DNA of 36,161 bases from Flavobacteriia bacterium (GTDB lineage: Bacteria; Bacteroidota; Bacteroidia; Flavobacteriales_D; Crocinitomicaceae), in contig CANHQP010000038.1 of assembly GCA_947462925.1 (NCBI GenBank), forward strand, positions 1 to 36,161, read 5' to 3'. The position numbers and the translations under genes are program-made. The stretch's first letter is position 1, and each line of letters starts with the position of its first letter. The notes under the pieces were generated by a model. The model made no database searches. It was not told where the DNA came from and saw only the letters and a list, made by a program, of their open reading frames with translations. This document shows positions 22,723 to 31,026 of the stretch, one piece after another.

Positions 22723-23628
22723 ATGAAATATACACACATTATAACAGGGGTAATTTTGACCCAATTTTTTGCATTCAACCACGCAGTTGGGCAATATACC
22801 AAAGGTGGTTCAGAAAAAAACTATGATCGTTTCAATGTTTCTTATGATTCCATCGTCACAGAGAAAAAAATTCCAATTGAAGGAGTTAGTTCTGGTTATG
22901 TTGGTTTTACATTTAGCTTTTTGAAAACTTCAGATGCTTTATCTAGATCACAAATGACTCAGGCTGAATATGCGTCTTCACCCAATTTTGCGGCTCCAAT
23001 TTCAACTGGAAAGATGGGGTTAAAAAATGGTTTTAATTTGGGTTTAAACTTTCAAAGTCCATTGAAAGGAATTAATAAAAATTTAATTCCACAGATTGAC
23101 CTTGGTTTTAACACAAAGTTTAGCGGCTCTTTAATTAAATATGACTGGAAACAAATTTATACTGACCAATCAACCGTTTTTTACGAACTTTTTCAAGGTG
23201 CAACTTATTCTCCAATTGCCATTGTTTCGGCCGGAACAGGACCTTCTATCACTTTCATTCACAATCCTAAAAAACCGATATTCTTTATTGATGGATACTT
23301 AAGATTCAATGTACATGGTGTTTTTGGAGGAAACATGGAGTCTGAATTTACGGATGCTGTAAATACTTATGATCTTTCTATTTACAGAGATCAACCAACC
23401 ATTAGTTTTTCACCAAGTATTGGTTTGAATTTCAGGATTGGACCGTTGATGCTTTTTGTGGAGAAAAATTTTGGCATCAAAGATCAGTCTGCCAATACTT
23501 CCAAATCATTTAGTGAAAGTTACACAGTAGATACAGATTTTGATTATAGCTATTACAGCGGAACCGTTTTTAACTCAAATCTACTAAAATATAGTAATGT
23601 ACAATTCGGCTTTGGTTTGGTGTTTTAA
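22723..23628 (+). CDS. Outer-membrane beta-barrel protein of unknown function
   Basis: 301 aa. Signal peptide about 1-23 (cleavage near HAVGQYT). The rest is amphipathic beta-strands with aromatic ends (SGYVGFTFSFLKTSDA, GFNLGLNFQSPL, QIDLGFNTKFSG, FFIDGYLRFNVHG, ISFSPSIGLNFRIGPLMLFVEKNFG) and ends in ...VQFGFGLVF, a terminal-phenylalanine barrel signal. It starts 2 bases after the propeller stop, so a two-protein envelope complex is likely. No family recognised. A strong terminator follows. Confidence 0.82.
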   Translation: MKYTHIITGVILTQFFAFNHAVGQYTKGGSEKNYDRFNVSYDSIVTEKKIPIEGVSSGYVGFTFSFLKTSDALSRSQMTQAEYASSPNFAAPISTGKMGLKNGFNLGLNFQSPLKGINKNLIPQIDLGFNTKFSGSLIKYDWKQIYTDQSTVFYELFQGATYSPIAIVSAGTGPSITFIHNPKKPIFFIDGYLRFNVHGVFGGNMESEFTDAVNTYDLSIYRDQPTISFSPSIGLNFRIGPLMLFVEKNFGIKDQSANTSKSFSESYTVDTDFDYSYYSGTVFNSNLLKYSNVQFGFGLVF

Positions 23629-23676
23629 AATTTATTGAGGGAATAAACCTTTAAAATTTTAGTTATCAATAAATAG

Positions 23677-23709
23677 ATCCTGATTACGGTAAGGTAATCA
23701 GGATTTTTG
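23677..23709. terminator. Terminator between the barrel gene and the convergent DUF1573 gene
   Basis: An 11-bp perfect stem ATCCTGATTAC (23677-23687) with GTAATCAGGAT (23694-23704), loop GGTAAG, then five T. It closes the regulated operon. Confidence 0.88.
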
Positions 23710-24720
23710 CATTTTAAACTTTATACTAACAACATTTCGATACTTTTTATTGGACTTTTTATGCACCGAATGAAAAGTATTTTTTTCTTCAGGAGGCAAA
23801 GATTCGAAAGATTGATAAGCGACAATCAGTGTTTTTTCACCTTTTGCTGGAATCGTATATTTCTCTCCCTCACTATAGTAAATTTGCTTACTGGGCAACC
23901 AAATCTGTTCTGCATGTTCACCTTTAGAAACCATAAAAACTTCAATTTCTTCATTTCCAGAATTGAAGCATTTGACAGTAAAAAATCTAGTTCCTATTTC
24001 GGATGGTTTCAAGTAAACTGTTGTTGTATCGAAACGCAAGGGTGAAAAATTGATTTTACCTCTAGCTGTTAGTACTTTCGGTTCTTCAGATGCGTTTGAA
24101 AATAACTTCCATTGGTATTCGAAATTAACGGAGTCAACATTTGCCTTGGGGTAAAAATCCAATTTCATATTGTTATTAACAGACAAAGTGTCGTACAAGG
24201 TAACCAAAGGAATTGAATGATTTACTGATTCTATTTTATTGATTTTTAGCAAGGCTGTTCCGTAATTAATCATATTGAAACTTGCAAAATCACCAGCTTC
24301 TAACATGCCAAAATTGACTTCCCTTTTGTCGAAATAAGCAACTGGTGCTGGAGTAATTTCACCTTTAATTCTAATAGACAAATTGGCTTCAACAGCATTA
24401 GATTGAATGTAACCCGATTTGTTGAATGGCCCGATTCGTTTGGTATCGTACAGAAAAATAATTTCTGCATATTTGTTGGGCATAATTGGTTCTCGAGTAT
24501 AAGAATGACACATAAACCCGCCATCACCAGTGGAAACTCTTGTAATGATTAGCGGTTCGTTTCCAGTGTTTGTGACAGTAAAATAACTTTTTAAATTACT
24601 CCCACCATAGGGTATTTTCCCATAATCAATGGATGTTTTATCCAAAGAAATTTTGGGTTGAGCAAAAGCCGAAAAACTGAAACTACAAATGCCAATAAAC
24701 AAAAAAATTACACTTCTCAT
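23698..24720 (-). CDS. DUF1573-domain exported protein
   Basis: 340 aa. Signal peptide about 1-20 (FSFSAFAQPK). Two or more immunoglobulin-like DUF1573/Hydin-type repeats: SLDKTSIDYGKIPYGGSNLKS with TNTGNEPLIITRVSTGDGGFMCHSY, then FDKREVNFGMLEAGDFASF with NYGTALLKI, then a third beta unit with VYLKPSEIGTRFF and FNSGNEEIEVF. Such proteins are periplasmic or surface-exposed; function is unknown. It is transcribed leftward after the T9SS substrate gene with a 60-base gap. Its stop lies under the terminator stem. Confidence 0.85.
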   Translation of the reverse strand: MRSVIFLFIGICSFSFSAFAQPKISLDKTSIDYGKIPYGGSNLKSYFTVTNTGNEPLIITRVSTGDGGFMCHSYTREPIMPNKYAEIIFLYDTKRIGPFNKSGYIQSNAVEANLSIRIKGEITPAPVAYFDKREVNFGMLEAGDFASFNMINYGTALLKINKIESVNHSIPLVTLYDTLSVNNNMKLDFYPKANVDSVNFEYQWKLFSNASEEPKVLTARGKINFSPLRFDTTTVYLKPSEIGTRFFTVKCFNSGNEEIEVFMVSKGEHAEQIWLPSKQIYYSEGEKYTIPAKGEKTLIVAYQSFESLPPEEKNTFHSVHKKSNKKYRNVVSIKFKMQKS

Positions 24721-24780
24721 GCAACGAAAATACGTTGAAAAAGAAGTGTAATTTAAATATTAACAACGATTTAACTTCGG

Positions 24781-27411
24781 CTACTTTACAATCGAAATTC
24801 TTACTGTTTTGGTTTCAAATCCAGAAGAAATTTGTAATAAATAAATTCCTTCACTGAAAATTGAATAGTCCAACTCGAACTTTGATCCATCTAATTTTTG
24901 ATCGGTCAAAGTTTTACCACTCAAATCTAAAAGCTTTAGATTCATCTGTTTCACATCCATTGGAAAAACAAGTTTAAATATTCCATTTGATGGATTTGGA
25001 ACTACATTGAAATTTGCCATTTCCGAATCACTTACCGACATATAATTATCCGTGTTGTCACAATTTTCATCAATTCCGTTGTTCAAAATTTCAGGTGAAC
25101 CAGGATAAGCCCCAGCATTGTCATCATCACAATCATTGTTGTTCAAAGAGTAACCAATTCCCGGATCTGAACAGAAATCTCCCGCACTTCCTTGTCCGTA
25201 AGTATCTCCATCATTATCTATATAATAAACAGTAGTTTGCAATCCTTCATTGGTTTGACCATTGCAATTATTGTCGAAATCATCACAAATTTCTGGCGCA
25301 CCAGGATAAACAGAGTTTTGACTATCATCACAATCGGTATTATTCAAGACATACCCAAATCCTGGATCTTGGCAAAATTCAGCTCCACTGGCAACACCAA
25401 AACCATCAGAATCGTTGTCTTCATAATACATAACAGGAAAAATCGAAGAAGGATCTGAATCATCACAATCTCCAGTAATCAACGCGAAGCCAGAAGGAGG
25501 CTCACAACCTTCAAAAGTTGTACTTTCTACACCAACATTATCACCATCTAAATCTTCGTACCAAACAGTTGTAGGATTAATCGCTGCGTTGTTATCGTCG
25601 CAATCTGTATTGTCAGCAACATATCCAACCGGTGCGCTACATGCAGAAATGGTAACAGCAGCATTTCCATAGGTATCGCCATCTGCATCAGCATAAAATG
25701 TAGATGGTTGAATTGAATTGATGTTTCCTACTATCGTAATGTTGTCATTTCTCCAAGTTGCTTGAATAGAACCCATATTAATGATATAAAACCTAAAAGT
25801 AACTTGTGAAATTGCATCAAAAGAGGCAGGCAAAACAATGGTATCCGTTTTATCTGTTATAATTGAAGTTCCTGTAGCCAAATCACTGGCAAAGTTGTCT
25901 AAACTAGATCGCACGATATAAGTTGGCGCTCCACCTGATGCACTAATTTGGTGCGTAAAAATTAATTTATTTAAATCCAAAGAAAAGCAATCACTGCTTG
26001 AAACTGCAAATTGATTGTATTCATCTAAATCTAAAGTCGTTCCAAGGTTCCATCCGCTTGTACTAAAAACATTAGCAGAACCACTACAATTCGTTCCCAA
26101 GGTAGAAAAATCTCCAAAAACAGCATTTGAAGGTTGCGTAGTAACAGAAACAGCTGTGACTGGACAAGCAGCTGCTTGCGTAAATTCATACAAACCTAAA
26201 TTGGAACCTAGAGCAGAAGCATCAGTACCTGAGCAATCTTCATCTATCCCGTTGTCTGGAATATCCGTAGCATTAGAATTAATATTGAAATCATTGTCAT
26301 TACAATCCAACGAATTCTCAGCGTATCCGTTTGGCACAACGCATCCTAAAGTTGTATTATTTAAATCTCCAAAACCATCTAAATCAGCATCTAAATAATA
26401 AGTTGTATTTCCAATTCCAATGGCAGGACTTTGATCATCGCAATCATTGCTATTCAAAACATATCCTGAAATTGGTGGAACACAAGTATTGATGCTGTTA
26501 TTGATATCTCCAAAACCATCAGCGTCGTTGTCTGCATAATAAACAACGCCTGTTTCAATCGTTAAATTGATTGTTAAAATACTATCGCATAAAGTATAAT
26601 TCGGAATGGTATCATAATAAACACCCGAAGCAGTATAAGTTTCATCGCCACTAGGCACAGTGTATGAATTGCAAGCAGTTTCATTTACTATGCTCGAAGT
26701 ATTGCAACCAATTGTCCAAGCCAATGTAACATCATCAATTCCCAAACCGTCATCATTTCCAGCGTGATTAATATCTTCCCACTTAATCATCATGTAATGT
26801 CCATTTGGAATAGAAAGATTAGGAATTGAAATATTTGAAAGTGAGACTTGATTGACTGCTGAATTTCCGTCTAATGCTCCAGTAGTTGCAGTATTAATTG
26901 GACTTTCAGAAGTCAAAACTGTGACTGGTATCCAACCTGTATTGTCTCCAGGTGTCAAATCAGAAATGGTAGCGGAGCTGATTTTATACCAAACTGTAAT
27001 TTGATCTGGTGTTGTATTTCCTCCATTTCTCCATTGCTCAAGTGTATAACTTACCGATAGTTGATCTAATACAAAACCAGAATTATTCTGTAGCAAAACG
27101 CCATAAGCAAAATTCAATGCAGATGAATTATCCGAACCAACACTTCCAAGTGCGCGTTCATTGCTTCCACTAGAACCAAAACTGTATAAATTTCCGACCG
27201 TTGAAGATCCTGTTCCAGCTTGATAGGTTGCGCCAAACCCAGATCTTTGCGCAAAATAATTTGGAATTGTATTATTGTCATTCCAAGTATTTACCGAGCC
27301 CGTATTTAACAAAGCATCAAAGTTTTGGCTTGAATTTCCTGACGTAGTAATATTAATCTGTGCAGATAATGCCATCGGAAGCAAGCACAGCGCAATTAGT
27401 TTTATTTTCAT
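24781..27411 (-). CDS. Large T9SS substrate with DxDxDG/MopE-type repeats
   Basis: 876 aa. Signal peptide about 1-17 (LLPMALSAQINIT). Two lectin-like beta regions (about 20-235 and 405-570) flank and precede at least six repeats of the type YYxDxDxDGFGD ... DCDDxxxxINPG (e.g. YYADNDADGFGD, YYLDADLDGFGD, YYADADGDTYGN, YYEDNDSDGFG, YYIDNDGDTYGQ), with the full MopE form APEICDDFDNNCNGQTNEG once. These acidic loops probably bind calcium. The last ~75 residues are a T9SS type A sorting domain (FNVVPNPSNGIFKLVFP, YSIFSEGIYLLQIS, KTVRISIVK). A surface or secreted protein; adhesion is a guess. Confidence 0.9.
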   Translation of the reverse strand: MKIKLIALCLLPMALSAQINITTSGNSSQNFDALLNTGSVNTWNDNNTIPNYFAQRSGFGATYQAGTGSSTVGNLYSFGSSGSNERALGSVGSDNSSALNFAYGVLLQNNSGFVLDQLSVSYTLEQWRNGGNTTPDQITVWYKISSATISDLTPGDNTGWIPVTVLTSESPINTATTGALDGNSAVNQVSLSNISIPNLSIPNGHYMMIKWEDINHAGNDDGLGIDDVTLAWTIGCNTSSIVNETACNSYTVPSGDETYTASGVYYDTIPNYTLCDSILTINLTIETGVVYYADNDADGFGDINNSINTCVPPISGYVLNSNDCDDQSPAIGIGNTTYYLDADLDGFGDLNNTTLGCVVPNGYAENSLDCNDNDFNINSNATDIPDNGIDEDCSGTDASALGSNLGLYEFTQAAACPVTAVSVTTQPSNAVFGDFSTLGTNCSGSANVFSTSGWNLGTTLDLDEYNQFAVSSSDCFSLDLNKLIFTHQISASGGAPTYIVRSSLDNFASDLATGTSIITDKTDTIVLPASFDAISQVTFRFYIINMGSIQATWRNDNITIVGNINSIQPSTFYADADGDTYGNAAVTISACSAPVGYVADNTDCDDNNAAINPTTVWYEDLDGDNVGVESTTFEGCEPPSGFALITGDCDDSDPSSIFPVMYYEDNDSDGFGVASGAEFCQDPGFGYVLNNTDCDDSQNSVYPGAPEICDDFDNNCNGQTNEGLQTTVYYIDNDGDTYGQGSAGDFCSDPGIGYSLNNNDCDDDNAGAYPGSPEILNNGIDENCDNTDNYMSVSDSEMANFNVVPNPSNGIFKLVFPMDVKQMNLKLLDLSGKTLTDQKLDGSKFELDYSIFSEGIYLLQISSGFETKTVRISIVK

Positions 27412-27458
27412 TTCTTAAATTTTAGTACGTAAAAATAAGAAAGAAAATTTACAAAATA

Positions 27459-28430
27459 CTATTCTATCAATAAATTACAGCCTCGAATATCTGCATGATC
27501 AAACCTGCCCATCAACTGTAATTGATTGTGGTTTATTTTCCCCAAATCTTGCGTCGAAATGAACGCACAAGAATATAAATTTGCAAGATCGATTACATTC
27601 ACTCCACCCGTTTTACCATTTTCAATGAACTCAAAAGGATCATTTACATCTCGAATTAAAACTTGCATCCAATTTGGCAAATCAAACAATCCATTTTGAT
27701 CACTGTACGCTTGAGAAAGCAATTCACTCATTCCGTATTCAGAGGAAATAAATGGAACTTGAAACGCTTTTTTTAATATTTCATGCAATTCTTCCTTGCT
27801 GAGTTCCTTGCGCCTGCCTTTCATTCCGCCAGTTTCTATAATTCTTGCTTTTGAAAGATTGGGTTTTAAATCGGCTAAATCCAACAAAGCGTAGCTTACA
27901 CCAAAAATCACGACTTCCTTACCTGTTTCAATTGCAGTTTCATATGCTTGGATTAAATCGGTCAAATTATCCAAATAAAATCCAGATAGGTTATTCTTAG
28001 TAGCTTTTATTAAACGATCAACCATGTACACCAAACTTGAATTTCCTTGTTCAATATAATTCGGCAACAAAGCCAAAATAATTTGATCTTCTGGATTCCC
28101 AATCTGATTGCAGTAACTTTTTAAAAATGAAATCTCATACATTTCAAGAGATTCGACGTGATGTTTACTTCTATCTGAACCAGTTGTTCCGCTGCTCATG
28201 AACAAAGTTTCTATTGCTCTTTTTTTAGATCGAACTTCATGAGTTTTAAAAAATGAAATCGGCAAAAATGGAATTTCAGCAACTTTTTGCGGCGTTTTTT
28301 TCTTTAATTGAGCTACGAAATTGCGGTATATTTCACAATTTTCGCGCTGAAAATGATACACTTCCAAGGCTACTTTTTCAAAATCTGCTTGATTTTGTAT
28401 TTCAAAAATAGCTTGCTCGAGTTTTTTCAT
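27459..28430 (-). CDS. LuxE-like acyl-activating (acyl-protein synthetase family) enzyme
   Basis: 323 aa. The adenylate-forming signature SSGTTG is at 79-84, followed by conserved blocks KEVVIFGVSYALLDL, IIETGGMKGRRKELSKEEL, FISSEYGMSELLSQAY and LGKINHNQLQLMGRFDHADIRG, as in LuxE/PaaK-like proteins of the ANL group. The family activates a carboxylate with ATP for transfer to a thiol. No lux or fatty-acid-reductase genes are nearby, so the substrate is unknown. It is 21 bases downstream of the HEAT-repeat gene on the same strand. Confidence 0.82.
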   Translation of the reverse strand: MKKLEQAIFEIQNQADFEKVALEVYHFQRENCEIYRNFVAQLKKKTPQKVAEIPFLPISFFKTHEVRSKKRAIETLFMSSGTTGSDRSKHHVESLEMYEISFLKSYCNQIGNPEDQIILALLPNYIEQGNSSLVYMVDRLIKATKNNLSGFYLDNLTDLIQAYETAIETGKEVVIFGVSYALLDLADLKPNLSKARIIETGGMKGRRKELSKEELHEILKKAFQVPFISSEYGMSELLSQAYSDQNGLFDLPNWMQVLIRDVNDPFEFIENGKTGGVNVIDLANLYSCAFISTQDLGKINHNQLQLMGRFDHADIRGCNLLIE

Positions 28431-28451
28431 TGGTTTTTCAAATTCAAAGAA

Positions 28452-29015
28452 TCAATCGTCGATTGAACGATCCATGTCTTTCAACAACAAAGCAATTTCA
28501 CTGATTAAATGGTCTTTTTGCTCATCTTTTGGATATACACCTTCATGGTAATCTTTCAATAACAATTGTGCTTCTAAAATCGAACTTTCTTCAAAAGGAC
28601 CTTCTAGATTTTCTAAAATTGTCAAGCATTCTAAAGTCACCAAAAAATCTCCCTTTACTGCCAAAGCAATAAATTCAGCTAAATGGGCACTGTAATCGAG
28701 CGGGCTGTTCCAGATCGTAGATAGTATTTTAATTTGTTGATGCGTGTATTGCGGATTTCTTAAGCATTCCATCACAGTTTTTACCGCTTTTGTGCTTTTC
28801 AAGCTTGATAAAAATTCAATAATTTCAGAAACACACTTTTCATCGGTCTGTAAATCTAGTGACTGAATCAAAGGTTCAATAATGCTATCATCTCCATGTA
28901 CTTGCAACGAATCCAAGGCAGTTGTTACTTTCGATGGAATTCCGCTTGCAACATCGCTAAGCAATTTTACAATTTTTAATTTTCTCTGTTTCTGAGGTAT
29001 TTTTTCTTCTGACAC
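28452..29015 (-). CDS. HEAT-repeat protein
   Basis: 187 aa, acidic, soluble, all helical. Repeats of about 30 residues: IPSKVTTALDSLQVHGDDSIIEPLIQSLDLQ, DEKCVSEIIEFLSSLKSTKAVKTVMECLRN, then less regular helical pairs. This is an armadillo/HEAT-type scaffold of the cytoplasm; the ligand is unknown. It starts a two-gene unit with the LuxE-like gene. A full TAnnTTTG box (TACCTTTG, minus strand 29038-29031) lies 16 bases upstream of the start. Confidence 0.78.
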   Translation of the reverse strand: MSEEKIPQKQRKLKIVKLLSDVASGIPSKVTTALDSLQVHGDDSIIEPLIQSLDLQTDEKCVSEIIEFLSSLKSTKAVKTVMECLRNPQYTHQQIKILSTIWNSPLDYSAHLAEFIALAVKGDFLVTLECLTILENLEGPFEESSILEAQLLLKDYHEGVYPKDEQKDHLISEIALLLKDMDRSIDD

Positions 29016-29030
29016 TTTCTGAATTTTTCA

Positions 29031-29038
29031 CAAAGGTA
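29031..29038 (-). promoter_or_regulatory. -7 box TACCTTTG of the HEAT-LuxE-like operon
   Basis: Full consensus match on the minus strand, 16 bases before the start at 29015. The nearest CAA (-33 TTG on the minus strand, 29054-29056) is only 15 bases away, shorter than usual, so -33 is unsure. Confidence 0.55.
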
Positions 29039-29060
29039 CAAAACATCGCATTTCAACTTG

Positions 29061-29068
29061 TATATTTG
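29061..29068 (+). promoter_or_regulatory. -7 box TATATTTG of the substrate-binding-protein gene
   Basis: Full consensus match, divergent from the HEAT-gene promoter within 38 bases. The ATG at 29074 would be leaderless with this promoter, while the ATG at 29110 would have a leader of about 37 bases; this makes the start of the next gene uncertain. Confidence 0.55.
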
Positions 29069-29109
29069 CGAAAATGAATGATTACATTCGCTCAAAGTTT
29101 ATTGTTAAG

Positions 29110-30165
29110 ATGTCAAAAAATTCAAATCAAGTTGCACATATTTCTTTCGTTCAAAAATTTACTTTTGGAACAAAAATGCTGCTTGTTTTTGTTTGTTTTG
29201 CCTTATTGCAATCTTGCTTAGTGAAAGATGCCAAACCAGACAAAAGGCAAACTGTGACAGTTTACACAGATTTTTTGAGTGAGAATGACATGAAAATTTT
29301 CAAGCAATTCAAAAAAACTGAAAAAATCAAAGTTTACTACAAAATTTTACCCGCTGATAGCATATTAGAAATCATCAAATTAGAGAAATACAATTCCCAA
29401 GCAGATTTAATTTTACTTCATGGAGCTGACAAGCTTTTGAATGGTGGAAAAATGAATTTGTTTAGACCAATCAACCCCTCTGAGATTAATCCTTCGATTG
29501 ATGGGAACTACTTTTCAAAAAACAATTTTTGGTGTGCAATTTCAAAATCTCCCATCGTGATGATTTACAACAAAAATTTATTGAAAGGAGACACGATTAA
29601 GTTTTACAACGAAATCAATCAGCCGAAATGGAAAGGGAAAATTACATTACAAGAACATGCAAATTCAACAATTAAAGTACTTGGAATAAGTATGACGAAT
29701 CTAAAGTCTAAAAAACACAAAAACTTTTTATCGCATTTATACCAGCAGGCTCAAGGAAATCCGAAAGGAAATGACTTGACTCAAATCAAAAAAATCAATG
29801 CCGTTGAAGCGCAGTTGGCTTTCATCGAACTTTCTTCTTTGGTCGAAGCACAACAGTTAAAAGACACCGTGAATAAAAAATTGTATCGCAACGTGGAGGT
29901 TATATTTCCTGGTCAAACGCAGAAAGGGACTTTTTACAACATCACAGGAGCTGGAATTTATAAGTATGCCAGAAATCCCGAAAATGCACAAAAATTATTG
30001 CAATACTTGACTAGTAAAAAAGCACAATATTCTTTTGCTTCCGGAAGGTTTGAATTTCCTGTTTTGACAGATGTAAAAGCAGATCCAAGATTAGCACAAT
30101 TTGGCAACTTTAGAGGTCGATTTGTTGCGAATCGTTTGGGAAACAAGGTCAAAAAAAAGAGTTAA
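29110..30165 (+). CDS. Iron-type ABC transporter substrate-binding lipoprotein
   Basis: 351 aa from the ATG at 29110; ATG 29074 and 29176 are alternatives, all keep the lipobox LLQSC (C36 in this numbering). Domain: VTVYTDFLSENDMKIFKQFKK, LILLHGADKLLNGGKM, KSPIVMIYNKNLLKGDTIKFYNEINQPKWKGKI, GNDLTQIKKINAVEAQLAFIELS, FYNITGAGIYKYARNPENAQKLLQYLTSKKAQYSFASGRFEFPV. This is the order of FbpA/AfuA-type Fe(3+) binding proteins. No permease or ATPase gene is next to it, so it is an orphan that would use transporter subunits encoded elsewhere. Confidence 0.85.
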   Translation: MSKNSNQVAHISFVQKFTFGTKMLLVFVCFALLQSCLVKDAKPDKRQTVTVYTDFLSENDMKIFKQFKKTEKIKVYYKILPADSILEIIKLEKYNSQADLILLHGADKLLNGGKMNLFRPINPSEINPSIDGNYFSKNNFWCAISKSPIVMIYNKNLLKGDTIKFYNEINQPKWKGKITLQEHANSTIKVLGISMTNLKSKKHKNFLSHLYQQAQGNPKGNDLTQIKKINAVEAQLAFIELSSLVEAQQLKDTVNKKLYRNVEVIFPGQTQKGTFYNITGAGIYKYARNPENAQKLLQYLTSKKAQYSFASGRFEFPVLTDVKADPRLAQFGNFRGRFVANRLGNKVKKKS

Positions 30166-30190
30166 CGTCTAAATTGAACATTAACTCTTC
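30150..30190 (-). terminator. Terminator of the Nfu-type gene, overlapping the end of the convergent gene
   Basis: AAGAGTTAA (30157-30165) pairs with TTAACTCTT (30181-30189). On the minus strand the stem is followed by eight T (30158-30151), so it ends the leftward Nfu-type gene; on the plus strand no T-run follows. Confidence 0.7.
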
Positions 30191-30212
30191 AAAAAATTCT
30201 TAGAAATAAAAA

Positions 30213-30815
30213 CTACTCAGCATCTTCTGCCACAACTGAAGTTACAGCTGGCAAATGTTGTTTTAATAAATTTTCAATTCCACCTTTCAGAGTGGCAGTT
30301 GAAGAAGGACAACCAGCGCAGGAACCTTTTAACAAAACGGTTACTACACCATTATCAAAACTTCTAAAATCAATTGCTCCACCATCCGTTTCCACCGCGG
30401 GACGAACGTATTCATCTAGCAAATCACGAATTGCATTATCGTATTCTGACGGTAAATATTCTTTTGCTGGACCATCTGTTTTCTTAGGTTCTACAGGTTT
30501 TGGAGCTGGCATTTGGATTAAAACATCTTTGCTGTCTGCAATCCAATTCTTAATGAATTCACGCAATTCCATGGTCACAAAATCCCATGAAAGTGATTCA
30601 TTTTTGGTGATGGTAACAAAATTACTAGCTATAAAAACACCTTTTACAAAAGGAAATTGGAACAATTGTTCTGCCAATGGCGAAAATCCTTTTGCTTCAG
30701 AAGCACTTGTGAATTCAACAGATTCTCCTGTTAATAATAAATACTTATTGGCTACAAACTTCATTGTGGTTGGGTTTGGAGTCATTTCTGCGTATACATT
30801 TACTGGAACTTGCAT
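30213..30815 (-). CDS. NifU/Nfu-type iron-sulfur cluster scaffold protein
   Basis: 200 aa from ATG 30815; the frame runs further upstream to 31037 but that part lies beyond the promoter and in the duplicated non-coding segment. N-terminal Nfu_N domain (about 8-95: EMTPNPTTMKFVANKYLL, FPLAEQLF-like region, FVKGVFIASNFVTITKN), linker, then the C-terminal NifU domain (about 126-192: VRPAVETDGGAIDFRSFDNG, GSCAGCPSST with C166-x-x-C169). The two-domain layout is that of Nfu1 proteins, which carry a 4Fe-4S cluster from the assembly system to target enzymes. The missing residues are none; it looks functional. Divergent promoter box TAATTTTG lies 27 bases upstream. Confidence 0.93.
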   Translation of the reverse strand: MQVPVNVYAEMTPNPTTMKFVANKYLLLTGESVEFTSASEAKGFSPLAEQLFQFPFVKGVFIASNFVTITKNESLSWDFVTMELREFIKNWIADSKDVLIQMPAPKPVEPKKTDGPAKEYLPSEYDNAIRDLLDEYVRPAVETDGGAIDFRSFDNGVVTVLLKGSCAGCPSSTATLKGGIENLLKQHLPAVTSVVAEDAE

Positions 30816-30835
30816 CTTTTTTCGAAAATTAATTT

Positions 30836-30872
30836 GTGATACAAAATTACGGATAAGATTTTTAAATAGGTT
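30836..30872. repeat. 37-bp direct repeat, copy A
   Basis: GTGATACAAAATTACGGATA and the following 17 bases (to GGTT) recur at 31675-31711 with 35 of 37 bases identical. Copy A lies in the Nfu / small-lipoprotein intergenic region and contains the minus-strand -7 box of the Nfu-type gene. Confidence 0.8.
30842..30849 (-). promoter_or_regulatory. -7 box TAATTTTG of the Nfu-type gene
   Basis: Full TAnnTTTG match on the minus strand, 27 bases before the ATG at 30815; a minus-strand TTG (CAA at 30873-30875) lies 23 bases upstream as -33. This fixes 30815 as the start. The box lies inside the duplicated segment and is altered (GTCATTTTG) in the second copy at 31675-31711. Confidence 0.65.
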
Positions 30873-30913
30873 CAAAGAAATTTCATCTTGAAAACTTCCC
30901 AAAAAAAAATAAA

Positions 30914-30921
30914 TATATTTG
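30914..30921 (+). promoter_or_regulatory. -7 box TATATTTG before the decayed lipoprotein copy
   Basis: Full consensus match with TTG at 30888-30890 (23-base spacing), 25 bases before the ATG at 30947. The same box at the same distance from ATG is found before the intact copy (31802-31809). Confidence 0.6.
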
Positions 30922-30946
30922 GTGAAACTTAAATAAAAATTAACCG

Positions 30947-31015
30947 ATGAAAAAATTAGCCGCAAGTGCAGCTTTAGGAGTTTTAACTTTGACTTCTTTC
31001 GAAAAAGATTTCTAA
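30947..31015 (+). pseudogene. Decayed copy of the small lipoprotein gene at 31835
   Basis: 22 codons, MKKLAASAALGVLTLTSFEK-DF, then TAA. Against the start of the intact gene (MKKFIAIAALGVLTLTSCKKDY) the signal peptide is nearly identical, but the lipobox Cys is replaced by Phe and a stop follows four codons later where the intact gene goes on for 45 residues. The upstream region is also duplicated. It cannot make a lipoprotein. A short secreted peptide is possible but less likely than a broken gene. Confidence 0.8.
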
Positions 31016-31026
31016 AATTTGTAGGT

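Noticed and set aside
18398..23628. A quorum-sensing LuxI/LuxR system
   Set aside because: The LuxR-type HTH proteins carry receiver or PAS-like domains, not autoinducer-binding domains, and no LuxI-type synthase is present.
26015..26398. 127-codon open frame opposite the T9SS cargo gene
   Set aside because: It is antisense to the repeat region with codon bias imposed by the true gene; no recognisable domain or signal.
27459..28430. A bioluminescence (lux) cluster from the LuxE-like protein
   Set aside because: No luciferase or fatty-acid reductase genes are nearby; the LuxE-like family is wide and common in Bacteroidota.
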